64,000 nt of DNA from the NCBI RefSeq assembly GCF_002283365.1, contig NZ_MQWD01000001.1, forward strand, positions 4,410,992 through 4,474,991. The letters are read 5' to 3'. Positions 17,056 to 26,447 of this stretch are shown in pieces. The stretch's first letter is position 1. Every line of letters starts with the position of its first letter. This DNA is from Rubrivirga marina (GTDB taxonomy: Bacteria > Bacteroidota > Rhodothermia > Rhodothermales > Rubricoccaceae). Below the pieces are notes generated by a model. The model was not told where the DNA came from. It saw only the letters and a program-made list of their open reading frames with translations, and did not search any database. The translations under genes and the position numbers were made by a program.

Positions 17056-18612
17056 ATGTCCGACCAGCCCGCCGACCGCTACGCCGACCTCGACCGCCGC
17101 CGCGCCGAGTCCCGCCAGGGCGGCGGCGAAGCCCGCGTCGCCCGCCAGCACGACAGGGGCAAGCTGACCGCCCGCGAGCGGATCGAGATCCTCCTCGACC
17201 CCGGCTCGTTCGTCGAGACCGGCGCGTTCGTCCGCCACCAGGCGCGGGGGTTCGGGCTCGAGAAGAGCCGGCCCTATGGCGACGGCGTCGTGACGGGCTG
17301 GGGGACCGTCGACGGGCGGACCGTCGCCGTGTTCTCGCAGGACTTCACCGTGTTCGGCGGGTCGCTGGGGCTGGCCCACGCCGAGAAGATCGTCCGGCTG
17401 ATGGAAATGGCCCTCGGGAACGGGATGCCCGTCATCGGGCTCAACGACTCGGGCGGGGCGCGCATCCAGGAGGGCGTCGCGGCGCTCGGCGGCTACGCCG
17501 ACATCTTCCTCCAGAACACCCTGGCGTCGGGCGTCGTGCCGCAGATCTCGGCCGTCCTCGGGCCGTGCGCCGGCGGGGCCGTCTACTCCCCGGCCATCAC
17601 CGACTTCACGTTCATGGCGCGTGGGACGAGCTACATGTTCGTGACCGGGCCGAACGTCGTGAAGACGGTCACCAACGAGGAGGTCACGCAGGAGGAGTTG
17701 GGCGGGGCCGACACGCACGCCTCGAAGTCGGGCGTGTGCCACCGCGCGTTCCCCAACGAGGGCGCGCTCCTCCTCGGCATCCGGGAGCTCCTGGGCTATC
17801 TCCCGTCGAACTGCGAGGACCCCGCGCCGCGCGTCTCCACGAGCGACCCCGTCGGCCGGGCCGACGCGGCGCTCGACGAGCTCGTCCCCGAGAACCCGAA
17901 CAAGCCGTACGACATCCACGAGGTCATCTCGCGCGTCGTCGACGACGGCGGGTTCTTCGAGATCCACCCCGACTTCGCCGCGAACCTCGTGGTCGGGTTC
18001 GCCCGCCTCGGCGGCCGGTCGGTGGGCGTCGTGGCGAACCAGCCGGCCGTTCTGGCGGGCGTGCTCGACATCGACGCGAGCGTCAAGGGCGCGCGGTTCG
18101 TCCGGTTCTGCGACGCGTTCAACATCCCGCTCGTCGTGTTCGAGGACGTCCCGGGCTTCCTGCCCGGCACCGATCAGGAGTGGAACGGGATCATCCGCCA
18201 CGGGGCCAAGCTGCTCTACGCCTTCTGCGAGGCGACCGTCCCCAAGATGACCGTCATCACACGGAAGGCCTACGGCGGGGCCTACGACGTGATGAACTCG
18301 AAGCACATCCGCGCCGACCTCAACCTCGCGTGGCCGACGGCCGAGATCGCGGTGATGGGACCCAAGGGCGCCGTCGAGATCATCCGCAAGCGCGAGATCG
18401 CGGCCGCCGAGGACCCCGCCGCGGCCGAGGAGGCGTTCACTGAGGAGTACCGCCAGCGGTTCGCGAACCCCTACGTCGCCGCCGAGCGGGGCTACGTCGA
18501 CGACGTGATCCGCCCGTCTGAGACGCGCGAGCGGCTGATCCGCACGCTCGGGATGCTGGAGCACAAGGTCCAGACGCTCCCTCGCAAGAAGCACGGCAAC
18601 TTGCCCCTGTAG
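17056..18612 (+). CDS. pccB: acyl-CoA carboxylase carboxyltransferase (propionyl-CoA type)
   Basis: Predicted 518 aa, typical of the beta or carboxyltransferase subunits of propionyl-CoA and methylmalonyl-CoA enzymes. Both crotonase-like halves are present. The N-half has [18 protein letters not shown], the oxyanion loop in [11 protein letters not shown] and [12 protein letters not shown]. The C-half has [25 protein letters not shown] and [13 protein letters not shown]. It should move CO2 from carboxybiotin to propionyl-CoA (or a related acyl-CoA). The biotin carboxylase and carrier genes are not adjacent. A candidate TAGCTTCC -7 box lies 22 nt before the start (17027-17034). Confidence 0.93.
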   Translation: MSDQPADRYADLDRRRAESRQGGGEARVARQHDRGKLTARERIEILLDPGSFVETGAFVRHQARGFGLEKSRPYGDGVVTGWGTVDGRTVAVFSQDFTVFGGSLGLAHAEKIVRLMEMALGNGMPVIGLNDSGGARIQEGVAALGGYADIFLQNTLASGVVPQISAVLGPCAGGAVYSPAITDFTFMARGTSYMFVTGPNVVKTVTNEEVTQEELGGADTHASKSGVCHRAFPNEGALLLGIRELLGYLPSNCEDPAPRVSTSDPVGRADAALDELVPENPNKPYDIHEVISRVVDDGGFFEIHPDFAANLVVGFARLGGRSVGVVANQPAVLAGVLDIDASVKGARFVRFCDAFNIPLVVFEDVPGFLPGTDQEWNGIIRHGAKLLYAFCEATVPKMTVITRKAYGGAYDVMNSKHIRADLNLAWPTAEIAVMGPKGAVEIIRKREIAAAEDPAAAEEAFTEEYRQRFANPYVAAERGYVDDVIRPSETRERLIRTLGMLEHKVQTLPRKKHGNLPL

Positions 18613-18639
18613 GCAAGACGGCGCGGCCAGCCTCCCACT

Positions 18640-19824
18640 CTAGGGACGCCGGTCCGACGCGAGTCCGTCCACGTCCATGCCGAGGCCGGCGGTGACAGCG
18701 GCACGCAGCGAGTCGGGGACCGGGCCGCGCACAACGAACCGGTCGAGTTCGCGACGCTCTGGGTAGGTCTTTCGGAGCGTGGCGAACGCGGCCGCCCGGG
18801 CCTCGCCGTCGCCCCCCGCCATCGCTGCCCGGAAGCGGGCGTCGTCGGCGCGGACGTCGTAGGCCTGGCGGGCGAGCGCGTCGAGCCACCGCGTCTGCTC
18901 GACCGCCGTCTCCGTGGGCAGGTCCGGCGCGTCGACGACGATCGGGTCGACGGCCGGAGGCGTCCACGCGTCTCCGCCAGCCCACGCCGCCAGCGCCGCG
19001 GCAAGCATGGCCGTCCCGCGCGTCTTGGCGTCGGCGGCATAGCCGGCGACGTGGGGCGTGGCGAGCGTGGCGGCCCTGACGAGCGCCGGATCGGGCTCCG
19101 GCTCGTTCGGCCACACGTCGAGGACGACCGGCCGGCTGGTGGCGAGCGTCGCCGCGGCCTCGCTCGTAACCACGCGCCCGCGCGCCGCGTTGATCAGCCA
19201 CGCATCCGGCTTCATCCTCGAGGCGGCCTCGGCGTCGATCAGCCCGAGCGTCGGCCACGGGCTCTCTCCGGGCCGAGTGAGCGGCGTGTGGAGCGTGACC
19301 ACGTCCGCCTCGGCGAGCACGGCGTCGAGGTCGAGGGGGTCGTGATCGGTCTGGCCCGAGGAGGCGCGGGGCGGGTCGGAGACCAGGACGCGGAGGCCGA
19401 GCGCGCGGGCCCGCGGCACCAGCCGGCCGCCGACCTCTCCTACCCCGACGACGCCGAGCGTCTTCCCGTCGAGGGTCTCCCCCCGGTCGGCCGCGACCGC
19501 CAGCAGCGCGGCGACGACGTAATCGACCACGGATGCGGCGTTGGAGCCTGGTGCGGACGCGAAGGCGATGCCCCGCTCGTCCAAGGCCGCCACGTCCACG
19601 TGATCGATCCCGGCCGTCGCCGTGCCGACGAACCGCACGGGCGTCCCGTCGATCAGCGCCGCGTCCACCGGCGTGACGCTGCGGACGAGGAGCGCCTCCA
19701 CCTCGGCGAGGTCGTCTCGGGTGATGTCTCGCCCGGCCATCGTGCGGACGAGTCCGTAGCCCCCAAACGCAGCCTGTGCGTGGGGAATGTTGGCGTCGAC
19801 GAGAAGGCGTGGCGGGCGGGTCAT
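18640..19824 (-). CDS. pdxB: erythronate-4-phosphate dehydrogenase
   Basis: Predicted 394 aa, the PdxB length. It oxidises 4-phosphoerythronate in the DXP-dependent route to pyridoxal phosphate. The D-isomer 2-hydroxyacid dehydrogenase fold is clear: LLVRSVTPVDAALIDG, FVGTATAGIDHVD, the NAD-binding GVVGVGEVGGRLVPRARALG, the catalytic Arg in INAARGRVV and the His in TPHVAGY. A C-terminal dimerisation domain of about 90 residues separates PdxB from SerA-like relatives. The ATG at 19824 precedes the conserved LLVDANIP strand; longer readings run into non-coding sequence. It converges with pccB across 27 nt. Confidence 0.9.
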   Translation of the reverse strand: MTRPPRLLVDANIPHAQAAFGGYGLVRTMAGRDITRDDLAEVEALLVRSVTPVDAALIDGTPVRFVGTATAGIDHVDVAALDERGIAFASAPGSNAASVVDYVVAALLAVAADRGETLDGKTLGVVGVGEVGGRLVPRARALGLRVLVSDPPRASSGQTDHDPLDLDAVLAEADVVTLHTPLTRPGESPWPTLGLIDAEAASRMKPDAWLINAARGRVVTSEAAATLATSRPVVLDVWPNEPEPDPALVRAATLATPHVAGYAADAKTRGTAMLAAALAAWAGGDAWTPPAVDPIVVDAPDLPTETAVEQTRWLDALARQAYDVRADDARFRAAMAGGDGEARAAAFATLRKTYPERRELDRFVVRGPVPDSLRAAVTAGLGMDVDGLASDRRP

Positions 19825-20113
19825 GAGGAGAGAGGCGTACGCGGAGGACCACGAAGATCTGTCCACAACGGCGGGCAGCCGGAACAGCCCAGTAGACGCT
19901 TGGGTCTGAGCGGCCCGCGTAGAGATGCCCCTCCGAGGCAATCGCGCGTGAAAAGGCCGTGCGGGCACGCCGTTTGGAATGCGAACTGGCGCCCCCCGCG
20001 CCGTTTCCCGACTCCTTCGCAACCCCGCCATCGCGCCTCCGCTACGCCTCCATCGAACCGGCAAGATTCTCGCATGACGCCGGTCGTCCTCCAGGCTCAC
20101 CCACCGGACCCGC

Positions 20114-20770
20114 ATGAGCACCATTGCAAAAGGGATTGCCACCGCGCTCTCCATCGCCCTCGCCGGGATGCTCCCCCTGCTCGGGCTCTTCGTCACGATC
20201 CACTCCTCGACGGACCTCTCAGGCGACGAAGTCCCCGTGTCGCTGGTGTCGGACCTTGACGCGCCCCCCCCGTTCTCGCTCGACACGGTGAGCGACGACG
20301 TGCTGTGGATGGCGCGCTGTATCTACTCCGAGACGAAGCGAGCCGATGAACAGGAGCTCGTGGCATGGGTCCTCCGCAACCGCGTCGAAACGGGCTACCG
20401 CGGGGTGCACACCTACGAAGGCGTCGTGCTCGACCCGTACCAGTTCAGCGCGTTCAACCCGGGCAACCCGAAGCGGCGCCTCTACACGTCGCTCGCGCCG
20501 TCGCCCGACTCGCCCGCGTTCGTGCAGGCGCTCGAGGTGGCCCACGCGGTCTACCACGCGCCGGCCTCGTCCCGGCCGTTCTCGCGCAAGACGCGCCACT
20601 TCTACAGCGAGCGCTCGATGGTCGGCGGCCAGGCCCCGAACTGGTCGAACGGCCACGTGCCCGTCAACCCGACGGGCTTCCGGGTCGACCCCAAGCGGTT
20701 CCGATTCTATTCGGGCGTCGCGGCGCCCCTCCCGGCCGCCGTCCCCGCCGCCGCTGGGCTGGTGCTCTAG
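20114..20770 (+). CDS. SleB/CwlJ-like cell wall hydrolase
   Basis: Predicted 218 aa. One N-terminal membrane anchor or signal (about residues 9-30) is followed by a linker and a hydrolase_2-type domain. The block LWMARCIYSETKRADEQELVAWVLRNRVETGY matches the conserved start of SleB/CwlJ lytic enzymes (with the acidic residue in SET), followed by YQFSAFN. These enzymes cleave cortex peptidoglycan in spore formers, and relatives in non-spore formers act on the ordinary wall. Here envelope remodelling is likely. It ends shortly before a strong terminator. Confidence 0.8.
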   Translation: MSTIAKGIATALSIALAGMLPLLGLFVTIHSSTDLSGDEVPVSLVSDLDAPPPFSLDTVSDDVLWMARCIYSETKRADEQELVAWVLRNRVETGYRGVHTYEGVVLDPYQFSAFNPGNPKRRLYTSLAPSPDSPAFVQALEVAHAVYHAPASSRPFSRKTRHFYSERSMVGGQAPNWSNGHVPVNPTGFRVDPKRFRFYSGVAAPLPAAVPAAAGLVL

Positions 20771-20793
20771 CCGCCCGCTCCGCTCCCGATCTT

Positions 20794-20829
20794 GAGGGGC
20801 GCGCCCGACCGGCGCGCCCCTCCTTTTTT
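20794..20829 (+). terminator. terminator after the SleB-like gene
   Basis: A 12-bp perfect stem (GAGGGGCGCGCC with GGCGCGCCCCTC) closes a 5-nt loop and is followed by C and six T residues. It ends only 18 nt before the next start codon, leaving almost no room for a separate promoter. Confidence 0.9.
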
Positions 20830-20846
20830 GCCTCGTCCCGCCGCTC

Positions 20847-21848
20847 ATGACACGCCCGCTCGCCCTCCTCGCCGCCTTCCTGTCGATCCTCGGCGCGTGC
20901 GCCGGCCCGTCCGTGCCCGCCGGGCCCGAGGCGTCGGCCTTCGAGGTCCAGCCGCCGCCCGTCTGGACCGCCGAGGGGGTCCGCGTGGCGACGTTCAACG
21001 GCGAGTTCCTGTTCGACGGGGCCGGCGGCGAGGGCGAGGCCACGTTCGCGTGGAAGGGCGATCCCGCCGCGGCCCGCGCCCACCGCGACGCCGTCGCCGC
21101 CGTCGTCCGAAGCCTCGACGCCGACCTCGTGCTGATCCCCGAGACCGAGGACCTCGCCACGCTCCAGATGCTGGTCGACGAGTCGCTCGCGGACCTCGGC
21201 TACGAGGCCGTCCTCGTCGACGGACGTGACTCGTTCACGGGTCAGGATGTTGGTCTCCTGTCGCGCCTCCCGGTCGAGGCCGCCGGGCGGACCGACGAGC
21301 GCGCGCCGGTGGGCGTGAGCGACCAGCTATACGGCGTGTCCAAGAACCTCTGGGCGCGCGTGACGATGCCGGACGGGACGCCCGTGACGGTCGTCGGCGT
21401 CCACTTCCTCGCGCGGCCGGACGACGTCGAACGGCGGGACCGTCGGAACGCCCAGGCCGAGGTGATCCGCCAGTTCGTGGCCGCCGAGGTCGCCGAGGGC
21501 CGGCAGGTGATCGCGCTCGGCGACTTCAACGACTTCGACGACGCGGCGCTCGACCGCCGCAGCTCGATCCCGATCACCGACGTCCTGGCGACGGTCAAGC
21601 GGGTCGGGCCGGGGCCGGAGGACGACCTCGTTAACGTGCTCGGCGACGTGCCGCAGGCCGAGCGGTTCACCTCGTTCTACGACCGGAACGCCGACGGGCA
21701 GTTCGACGACGGCGAGTTCTCGGCCATCGACCACGTGCTCCTGTCGCCCGCGCTGTACCGCCGCGTCGTCGACGTCCGGTACGTGCACGCGCACGACCCG
21801 CGGGAGGTGAGCGACCACTTCCCGATCGTCGTCACCCTGTCCGAGTAG
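20847..21848 (+). CDS. endonuclease/exonuclease/phosphatase-fold lipoprotein
   Basis: Predicted 333 aa. The lipobox ILGAC places the acylated Cys at residue 18. The EEP (DNase I-like) motifs follow in order: RVATFNGEFLF, the metal-binding Glu in VLIPETED, the GVHFLARP segment, the ALGDFNDF motif (Asp-Asn pair) and the closing IDHVLLSP and VSDHFPIVV. All catalytic residues appear intact, so a metal-dependent phosphodiesterase at the outer membrane or periplasm is plausible. DNA, phospholipid or nucleotide substrates cannot be told apart. The start lies 18 nt after a strong terminator, so its promoter may sit inside the SleB gene. Confidence 0.85.
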   Translation: MTRPLALLAAFLSILGACAGPSVPAGPEASAFEVQPPPVWTAEGVRVATFNGEFLFDGAGGEGEATFAWKGDPAAARAHRDAVAAVVRSLDADLVLIPETEDLATLQMLVDESLADLGYEAVLVDGRDSFTGQDVGLLSRLPVEAAGRTDERAPVGVSDQLYGVSKNLWARVTMPDGTPVTVVGVHFLARPDDVERRDRRNAQAEVIRQFVAAEVAEGRQVIALGDFNDFDDAALDRRSSIPITDVLATVKRVGPGPEDDLVNVLGDVPQAERFTSFYDRNADGQFDDGEFSAIDHVLLSPALYRRVVDVRYVHAHDPREVSDHFPIVVTLSE

Positions 21849-21850
21849 GC

Positions 21851-21870
21851 CCACCTCGGCGCCGAGGCGG
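21851..21870. repeat. dispersed palindrome copy, after the EEP gene
   Basis: CCACCTCGGC followed by GCCGAGGCGG, a 20-nt palindrome with one mismatch, starting 2 nt after the EEP-lipoprotein stop. No T-run follows. Confidence 0.7.
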
Positions 21871-22018
21871 GGGGAGGCCGGACTTCGCCGGGCCACCGCG
21901 TCACGAGGGCGTGCGCTCGCGAGGATCCGCACGCCGGGCCGGATCCTCCCGCGCCCCGTCCCGGTTGACACCGACCGGCCCCTCCGGGCCACCGCCCTTC
22001 TCGATCCCCCTCCGTCCC

Positions 22019-22792
22019 ATGACCTCCGACCGCCCGGCCGCCGAGTCCTGGCGCCGCGCCCTCGACGGCGACCGCGACGCCTTCAACCAGGCCCTCGCCC
22101 CCTACACCGACGACCTCCGAACGGCCGCCGAGCGCCAGCTCGAAGTCGAACGCGACGTCGTCACCGACGAGCCCGTCGACGGGGCCTCGGCCGTGGACCT
22201 CACGCCCGACGAGCTCGTCGGCGAGACAATGCTGCGCGCCTGGGACCTCCGGAGCCGGTTCGACGGCGACCGGATGGGGTTCCGCGCGTGGCTCCTCGGC
22301 CTCCAGACGCGGTCGCTCTCGCGGTTCGCCCAGCGCGAGGACCGCTACGCCCGGCGGAAGACCGTCTCCTTCGACGAGGAGCTCCCGACGAACGAGGACC
22401 AGGACGCGGTCGGCGAGCAGTTCTACGAGTTCCGCCAGCCGTTCGACGTCGACACGTACGAGGAGGTCATCGTCGGCGAGGAGCCGGCGGACCCCGTGAT
22501 CGGCAGCCGCAAGCGGCCGGTCGACGAGGCCGACCTCTCCGACGAGGACCGCGAGGCGCTCGCCGACGCGTCGTTCCGCGCCGAGGCCCGCCAGGCCGCC
22601 GTGCTCCACGACGAGTTCGACGTCGCGCTCCCGGAGGTCGCCCAGATCCTCGACGCCTCGCTCAAGGACACGGCCACCTACCTCGGCCTCGCCCGCGAGG
22701 GCATGCTCGCCCGGTTCGGCTCCGTCGACGACGACCACGACGACGACCCGGCCGTCGACTCGTACACCGGCGACCCGCTCCCGGACGCCTGA
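22019..22792 (+). CDS. sigma-70 family (ECF-like) sigma factor
   Basis: Predicted 257 aa. The N-terminal part resembles sigma region 2: AFNQALAPYTDDLRTAA, then DELVGETMLRAWDLRSRF and FRAWLLGLQTRSLSRF (the 2.3-2.4 helix). The C-terminal part, with VALPEVAQILDASLKDTATYLGLAREGML, fits a region 4 helix-turn-helix. Between them lies an acidic linker of about 70 residues, longer than in ordinary ECF factors, and the protein ends in an Asp-rich tail. No anti-sigma gene is adjacent. Similarity is recognisable but divergent, so an alternative is a sigma-like regulator that no longer recruits RNA polymerase. Confidence 0.7.
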   Translation: MTSDRPAAESWRRALDGDRDAFNQALAPYTDDLRTAAERQLEVERDVVTDEPVDGASAVDLTPDELVGETMLRAWDLRSRFDGDRMGFRAWLLGLQTRSLSRFAQREDRYARRKTVSFDEELPTNEDQDAVGEQFYEFRQPFDVDTYEEVIVGEEPADPVIGSRKRPVDEADLSDEDREALADASFRAEARQAAVLHDEFDVALPEVAQILDASLKDTATYLGLAREGMLARFGSVDDDHDDDPAVDSYTGDPLPDA

Positions 22793-22904
22793 GCCCACCG
22801 GGGATGCGCGATCCGGGATGACAGGGATGCGGGGTGGCCCGCATGGCCCGGAGCATCCCCGTCCCCGTCCCCCGATTTCAGATCCCCTCTATCCCTCCCG
22901 CACC

Positions 22905-24086
22905 ATGTCGAACCTCTCCCCCGACGACCGCGACGCCCTGCTCAAGGAGCTCCGCCGCCGCACGACGTCGCCCGGCTTCCACTTCCTCTCCGCCGACCAC
23001 CTCTCGCGCCTCAACGAGGCCCGCTCCGCCGACGCGCCGATCGTCAGCCTCTACCTCGAGATGACGCCCGAGGCCCGGCTCGGCACGACGTGGTCGACGG
23101 TCCTCAAGGACCTCTGCGAGCGGGCCGTCGCCGACGCCGGCGACCACAAGGCGGCGGTCAAGCGCGAGTGCGAGCGGATCCAGGAGGCCCTCGAGGCCGG
23201 CCTGCCCCGCACCGGCCGGGGCGTGGCCTTCTTCGCCTGCGAGAGCCAGGGCCTGTTCGAGCAGATCGGGACGGCCGTGACGCTCCCGAACGCGGTCCAC
23301 GTCGACGACAACCCGTACGTCCGGCCGCTGGCGCGCGTCCGCGACGAGAACGACCGGTTCGTCCTCGCGCTCCTCTCCATGCACAAGAGCCGGTTCTTCT
23401 TCTCGCAGATCGGCCTCGTCGAGGAGGTCTATGAGCTCGAGGGCGAGGAGTTCGCCGTGACCGACCTCGTGTCGAAGGACCAGAAGCAGGACCGGAAGGC
23501 CGAGCTCCGCCGCCAGCAGGCCCAGCGCTCGGCCCACGCGCTCGAGCTCATCGCCAAGACGCTCGAGGCCCGGCACGTCCTGTACTCGGCCCCGGCCGAC
23601 ATGGAGGCCGACTTCCTCGACAAGCTCGACCAGGCCACGCGCCAGAAGGTGGCCGGCAACTTCCCCTGCGACACGAACGCGACATCGTCCGAGGTGGCCG
23701 ACGCCGCCGAGGCCGCCCAGCGCGCGGTCGAGGAGAAGGAGGAGGTCGAGACGCTCGGGAAGGTCCAGGAGCTCCTCTCGTCGCGCGCCGTCGCCGGCCT
23801 CGACGACACGCTCGACATGCTCAACCAGCAGCGCGTCATGACGCTCGTCGTCGACGGCGACCAGACGATCGCGGGCGGCGTCGACTCCGAGTCGGGCATG
23901 CTCACGACGCAGACCGAGGGGACCTACGAGGCCACGGGCGGCAACGTCAAGCCGGTCTCGGACCTCGTCGAGCTCATGCTCGACAAGGCCATGGAGCAGG
24001 GCGCGAGCCTCGAGCTCGTCCACTCCCACGCCGGCCGCGAGGCCCTCGCCCCCCACGGCCCCGCCGCCGCCCTCCTCCGGTTCTGA
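22905..24086 (+). CDS. baeRF/Vms1-like (bacterial aRF1-type) protein
   Basis: Predicted 393 aa. The opening APIVSLYLEM, then WSTVLKDLCERAV, and the later FVLALLSMHKSRFFF and LVVDGDQTIAGGVDSESG segments, fit the bacterial relatives of archaeal/eukaryotic release factor 1 and Vms1 (baeRF families). These are inferred from genome context to act on stalled ribosomes or peptidyl-tRNA. No GGQ motif is visible; a charged region with EGEEFAVTDLV and QKQDRKAELRRQQAQR occupies the corresponding middle part. The ATG at 22905 is preferred because the longer frame is proline-rich spacer. The sigma-like gene lies 112 nt upstream. Confidence 0.6.
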   Translation: MSNLSPDDRDALLKELRRRTTSPGFHFLSADHLSRLNEARSADAPIVSLYLEMTPEARLGTTWSTVLKDLCERAVADAGDHKAAVKRECERIQEALEAGLPRTGRGVAFFACESQGLFEQIGTAVTLPNAVHVDDNPYVRPLARVRDENDRFVLALLSMHKSRFFFSQIGLVEEVYELEGEEFAVTDLVSKDQKQDRKAELRRQQAQRSAHALELIAKTLEARHVLYSAPADMEADFLDKLDQATRQKVAGNFPCDTNATSSEVADAAEAAQRAVEEKEEVETLGKVQELLSSRAVAGLDDTLDMLNQQRVMTLVVDGDQTIAGGVDSESGMLTTQTEGTYEATGGNVKPVSDLVELMLDKAMEQGASLELVHSHAGREALAPHGPAAALLRF

Positions 24087-24105
24087 CCCCGCAGTCCGAA
24101 CACAG

Positions 24106-24142
24106 GTCGGCCCGCCTCGGTGAGATCCCGAGGCGGGCCGAC
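24106..24142. repeat. long hairpin with the dispersed palindrome core
   Basis: A 15-bp perfect stem (GTCGGCCCGCCTCGG with its complement) closes a 7-nt loop between the convergent baeRF and barrel genes. It contains the CCGCCTCGG core. It lacks a T-run on either side but could end both transcripts. Confidence 0.75.
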
Positions 24143-24165
24143 TCGCGTCTGGGAAGGGCGGCGGG

Positions 24166-24753
24166 CTAGATGCCGACGCCGAGGCGGATCATGACGAGGT
24201 GGACCTTCACGTCGTCGTCGGACGTGCCCGTGTCGGAGCGGAGGCCGGAGAAGTCGCGGCCGTAGCGGAGCTCGAGGTAGCCGCTCGGCCCGATGAGCGG
24301 GAGCCCGCCGCGGACGCCGAGGCCGACGTTGCCGGCGTACTGGACGTTCTCGGTCTCGAACGTGTCGAGGCCGTCGACGGGGAACCGGAATTCGGGGCCG
24401 ATGAGGGCGTAGGCCTGGAAGATGGGCGTCGGCGTCTTGATCTGGAAGTCGATCGGGACGGCGACGTAGTCGAACGACGTATCCGTGTTCGGGTCCGGAT
24501 TGCTGATGTCGTCGCGGATGTCAGCGGCGCGGACGTAGTAGACGCCGGTCCGGGCCGAGGCGAAGAGGACGCCGACGTCGGCGTAGAGGCCGATGTGGTA
24601 GCCGGTCGAGCTGTCGAGGTCGAAGTCGGTGGCGTCGCTGATGCTGGCGAAGTTGACGCCGCCGGCGACGCCGAGATCGAGGGACGGGATGATCTGGGCC
24701 TGCGACGCGGGCGCGGCGAGGGCCAGGAGAAGGGCGAGTGGGAGAAAGCGCAT
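24166..24753 (-). CDS. outer-membrane beta-barrel protein (PorT-like)
   Basis: Predicted 195 aa with a signal peptide (residues 1-19, ending SQAQ). The rest alternates hydrophobic and polar residues in about eight strands, for example DLGVAGGVNFASIS, GYHIGLYADVGVLF, GVYYVRAADI and the final VKVHLVMIRLGVGI. This fits the small OmpW/PorT-like barrels abundant in Bacteroidota. The last residue is Ile after Gly, not the classical Phe. Function is structural or transport and cannot be specified. It is divergent from bshA. Confidence 0.82.
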   Translation of the reverse strand: MRFLPLALLLALAAPASQAQIIPSLDLGVAGGVNFASISDATDFDLDSSTGYHIGLYADVGVLFASARTGVYYVRAADIRDDISNPDPNTDTSFDYVAVPIDFQIKTPTPIFQAYALIGPEFRFPVDGLDTFETENVQYAGNVGLGVRGGLPLIGPSGYLELRYGRDFSGLRSDTGTSDDDVKVHLVMIRLGVGI

Positions 24754-24934
24754 GGAGGGGTCGGGGGGTGCGGCGTCGCAAACGGCGCGACGGCCCCTCC
24801 GGTTCGCCCGGGCTCGGCGAGTCCCCCACCGAGGCGGACGAGGACGCGGGTAAGCGCGTGCCCCGGCGCGTCGTCCGCCCTGTGATCCTTTGTCCCAGGC
24901 GGACCCCCACCCCGCAACCCGCGTTCGGCGCTCC

Positions 24935-26110
24935 ATGACCATCGGCATCACCTGCTACCCGACCTTCGGTGGCTCCGGCGTCGTCGCCACCGAGCTCGGG
25001 AAGGCGCTGGCCCGGCGCGGGCACACCGTCCACTTTATCGCCTACGCGCTCCCGCTCCGGCTGGAGCACATGGTCGAGAACGTGTTCTTCCACGAGGTCC
25101 GGGTCAACACGTACCCCCTCTTCGAGTACCCGCCGTACGCCCTCGCGCTCGCCTCGAAGATGATCGACGTGGCGCGACACGACGGGCTCGACCTCCTCCA
25201 CGTCCACTACGCGATCCCACACGCGACGAGCGCGGTCCTGGCCCGCGACATCCTCCGGAGCAAGGGGATCTCGATCCCGATCGTGACGACGCTCCACGGG
25301 ACCGACATCACGCTCGTGGGCAAGGACGCCGGCTTCCGGCCGGTCGTCGAGCACTCGATCGACGCGAGCGACGGGGTCACGTCGGTGAGCGACTGGCTTC
25401 GGCGCGAGACGTACGCCTCGTTCGACGTCTCGGCCGACATCGAGGTGATCCCCAACTTCGTGGACACGGAGCGCTTTTCGCGCCAGCCGAAGGACCACTT
25501 CAAACGGGCCATCGCGCCCGATGGCGAGCGGCTCATCGTCCACGTTTCCAACTTCCGGCGCGTGAAGCGAGCGCCGGACGCCGTCGAGGTGTTCGCACGG
25601 CTCCACGCGCAGGGGGCGTGGCCGGAGGGGCACCCGAAGCACGGCCAGCCCGGCGGCGTCAAGCTCCTGATGGTCGGCGACGGGCCGGACCGGATGGCGT
25701 CGGAGGCCGCCGCCCGCGCGGCCGGCGTCTGGGGCGACGTCCGGTTCATCGGCAAGCAGGAGCCGGTCGAGGAGATCCTGTCCATCGCCGACCTGTTCCT
25801 GATGCCGTCGGCGAGCGAGACGTTCGGGCTGGCGGCGCTCGAGGCCATGGCCTGCGGCGTGCCCGTCGTGTCGAGCGACGTCGGCGGCCTGCCGGAGCTC
25901 AACATCGACGGCGAGACGGGCTTCCTCCGCCCCATCGGCGACGTCGACGGGATGACGGAGGCCGCGCGGACGGTCCTCACCACGCCGGACCTCCACGCGC
26001 GGATGGCCGAGGCCGCCCGCCGCCGCGCCGTCGAGCACTTCGACCTCGACCGGATCGTGCCCCAGTACGAGGCCCACTACGACCGCGTGGTGGACGCCGT
26101 GGGCGTGTAG
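24935..26110 (+). CDS. bshA: N-acetyl-alpha-D-glucosaminyl L-malate synthase
   Basis: Predicted 391 aa, the BshA length. It joins UDP-GlcNAc to L-malate, the first step of bacillithiol synthesis. GT-B signatures include the N-terminal glycine loop YPTFGGSGVVATELG, HVHYAIPHA, TTLHGTDITLVG, IPNFVDTERF, the middle VSNFRRVKR and the donor site SASETFGLAALEAMACGVPVVSSDVGG. The opening block with GSGVVATELG and the HYAIPH segment are typical of BshA among GT4 enzymes. BshB and BshC are not in the window, though bacillithiol genes are often scattered in Bacteroidota. A palindrome follows the stop. Confidence 0.93.
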   Translation: MTIGITCYPTFGGSGVVATELGKALARRGHTVHFIAYALPLRLEHMVENVFFHEVRVNTYPLFEYPPYALALASKMIDVARHDGLDLLHVHYAIPHATSAVLARDILRSKGISIPIVTTLHGTDITLVGKDAGFRPVVEHSIDASDGVTSVSDWLRRETYASFDVSADIEVIPNFVDTERFSRQPKDHFKRAIAPDGERLIVHVSNFRRVKRAPDAVEVFARLHAQGAWPEGHPKHGQPGGVKLLMVGDGPDRMASEAAARAAGVWGDVRFIGKQEPVEEILSIADLFLMPSASETFGLAALEAMACGVPVVSSDVGGLPELNIDGETGFLRPIGDVDGMTEAARTVLTTPDLHARMAEAARRRAVEHFDLDRIVPQYEAHYDRVVDAVGV

Positions 26111-26153
26111 CGGCGTGAAGGCAGGCGGGGCGCGCCCTCCCAACCGGCTCGGC

Positions 26154-26173
26154 CCGCCTCGGCGCCGAGGTGG
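26154..26173. repeat. dispersed palindrome copy, after bshA
   Basis: CCGCCTCGGC followed by GCCGAGGTGG, the same sequence as the copy at 16978. It sits 43 nt after the bshA stop and directly before the longer inverted-repeat element. Confidence 0.7.
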
Positions 26174-26178
26174 ACGAC

Positions 26179-26344
26179 CTCAGGGTCTCCACCTGTCATC
26201 CTGAGCGGAGCGACCCCGAGGGGACGGCGCAGCCGAGGGTCTCGTATCGGTCCACCTCGGCACTCCAAGGGCCGGGGCGCGCGAGTCCAGCGAGATCCTT
26301 CCCTCCGCTGTCTTCGGCTCCGCTCAGGATGACGAGACCCTGAG
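26179..26344. repeat. 166-bp inverted-repeat element with TCATCCTGAGCGGAGC ends
   Basis: CTCAGGGTCTC, a 5-nt insertion and TCATCCTGAGCGGAGC on the left (26179-26211) are complementary to 26317-26344 on the right, giving terminal inverted repeats of about 28 bp. No open frame is inside. A related element lies at 29761-29890. Together with the palindrome at 26154 it fills most of the 337-nt gap between bshA and rlpA, the largest gap in the window; the rest holds a candidate rlpA promoter. Confidence 0.75.
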
Positions 26345-26412
26345 TGGAGCGGCAGACGGATCGATCGCGAGGTGTCCGAAACGCCCGCTCAATGGTCGTA
26401 AAGGATCGTTGA

Positions 26413-26442
26413 TTGGACAAACCGGACCGGGGAGGTAGACTC
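26413..26442 (+). promoter_or_regulatory. candidate promoter of rlpA
   Basis: TTG at 26413-26415, a 19-nt spacer and TAGACTCG at 26435-26442 fit the TTG/TAnnTTTG pattern with two mismatches. The box ends 5 nt before the GTG start, which would make the transcript nearly leaderless. Confidence 0.3.
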
Positions 26443-26447
26443 GGGCC

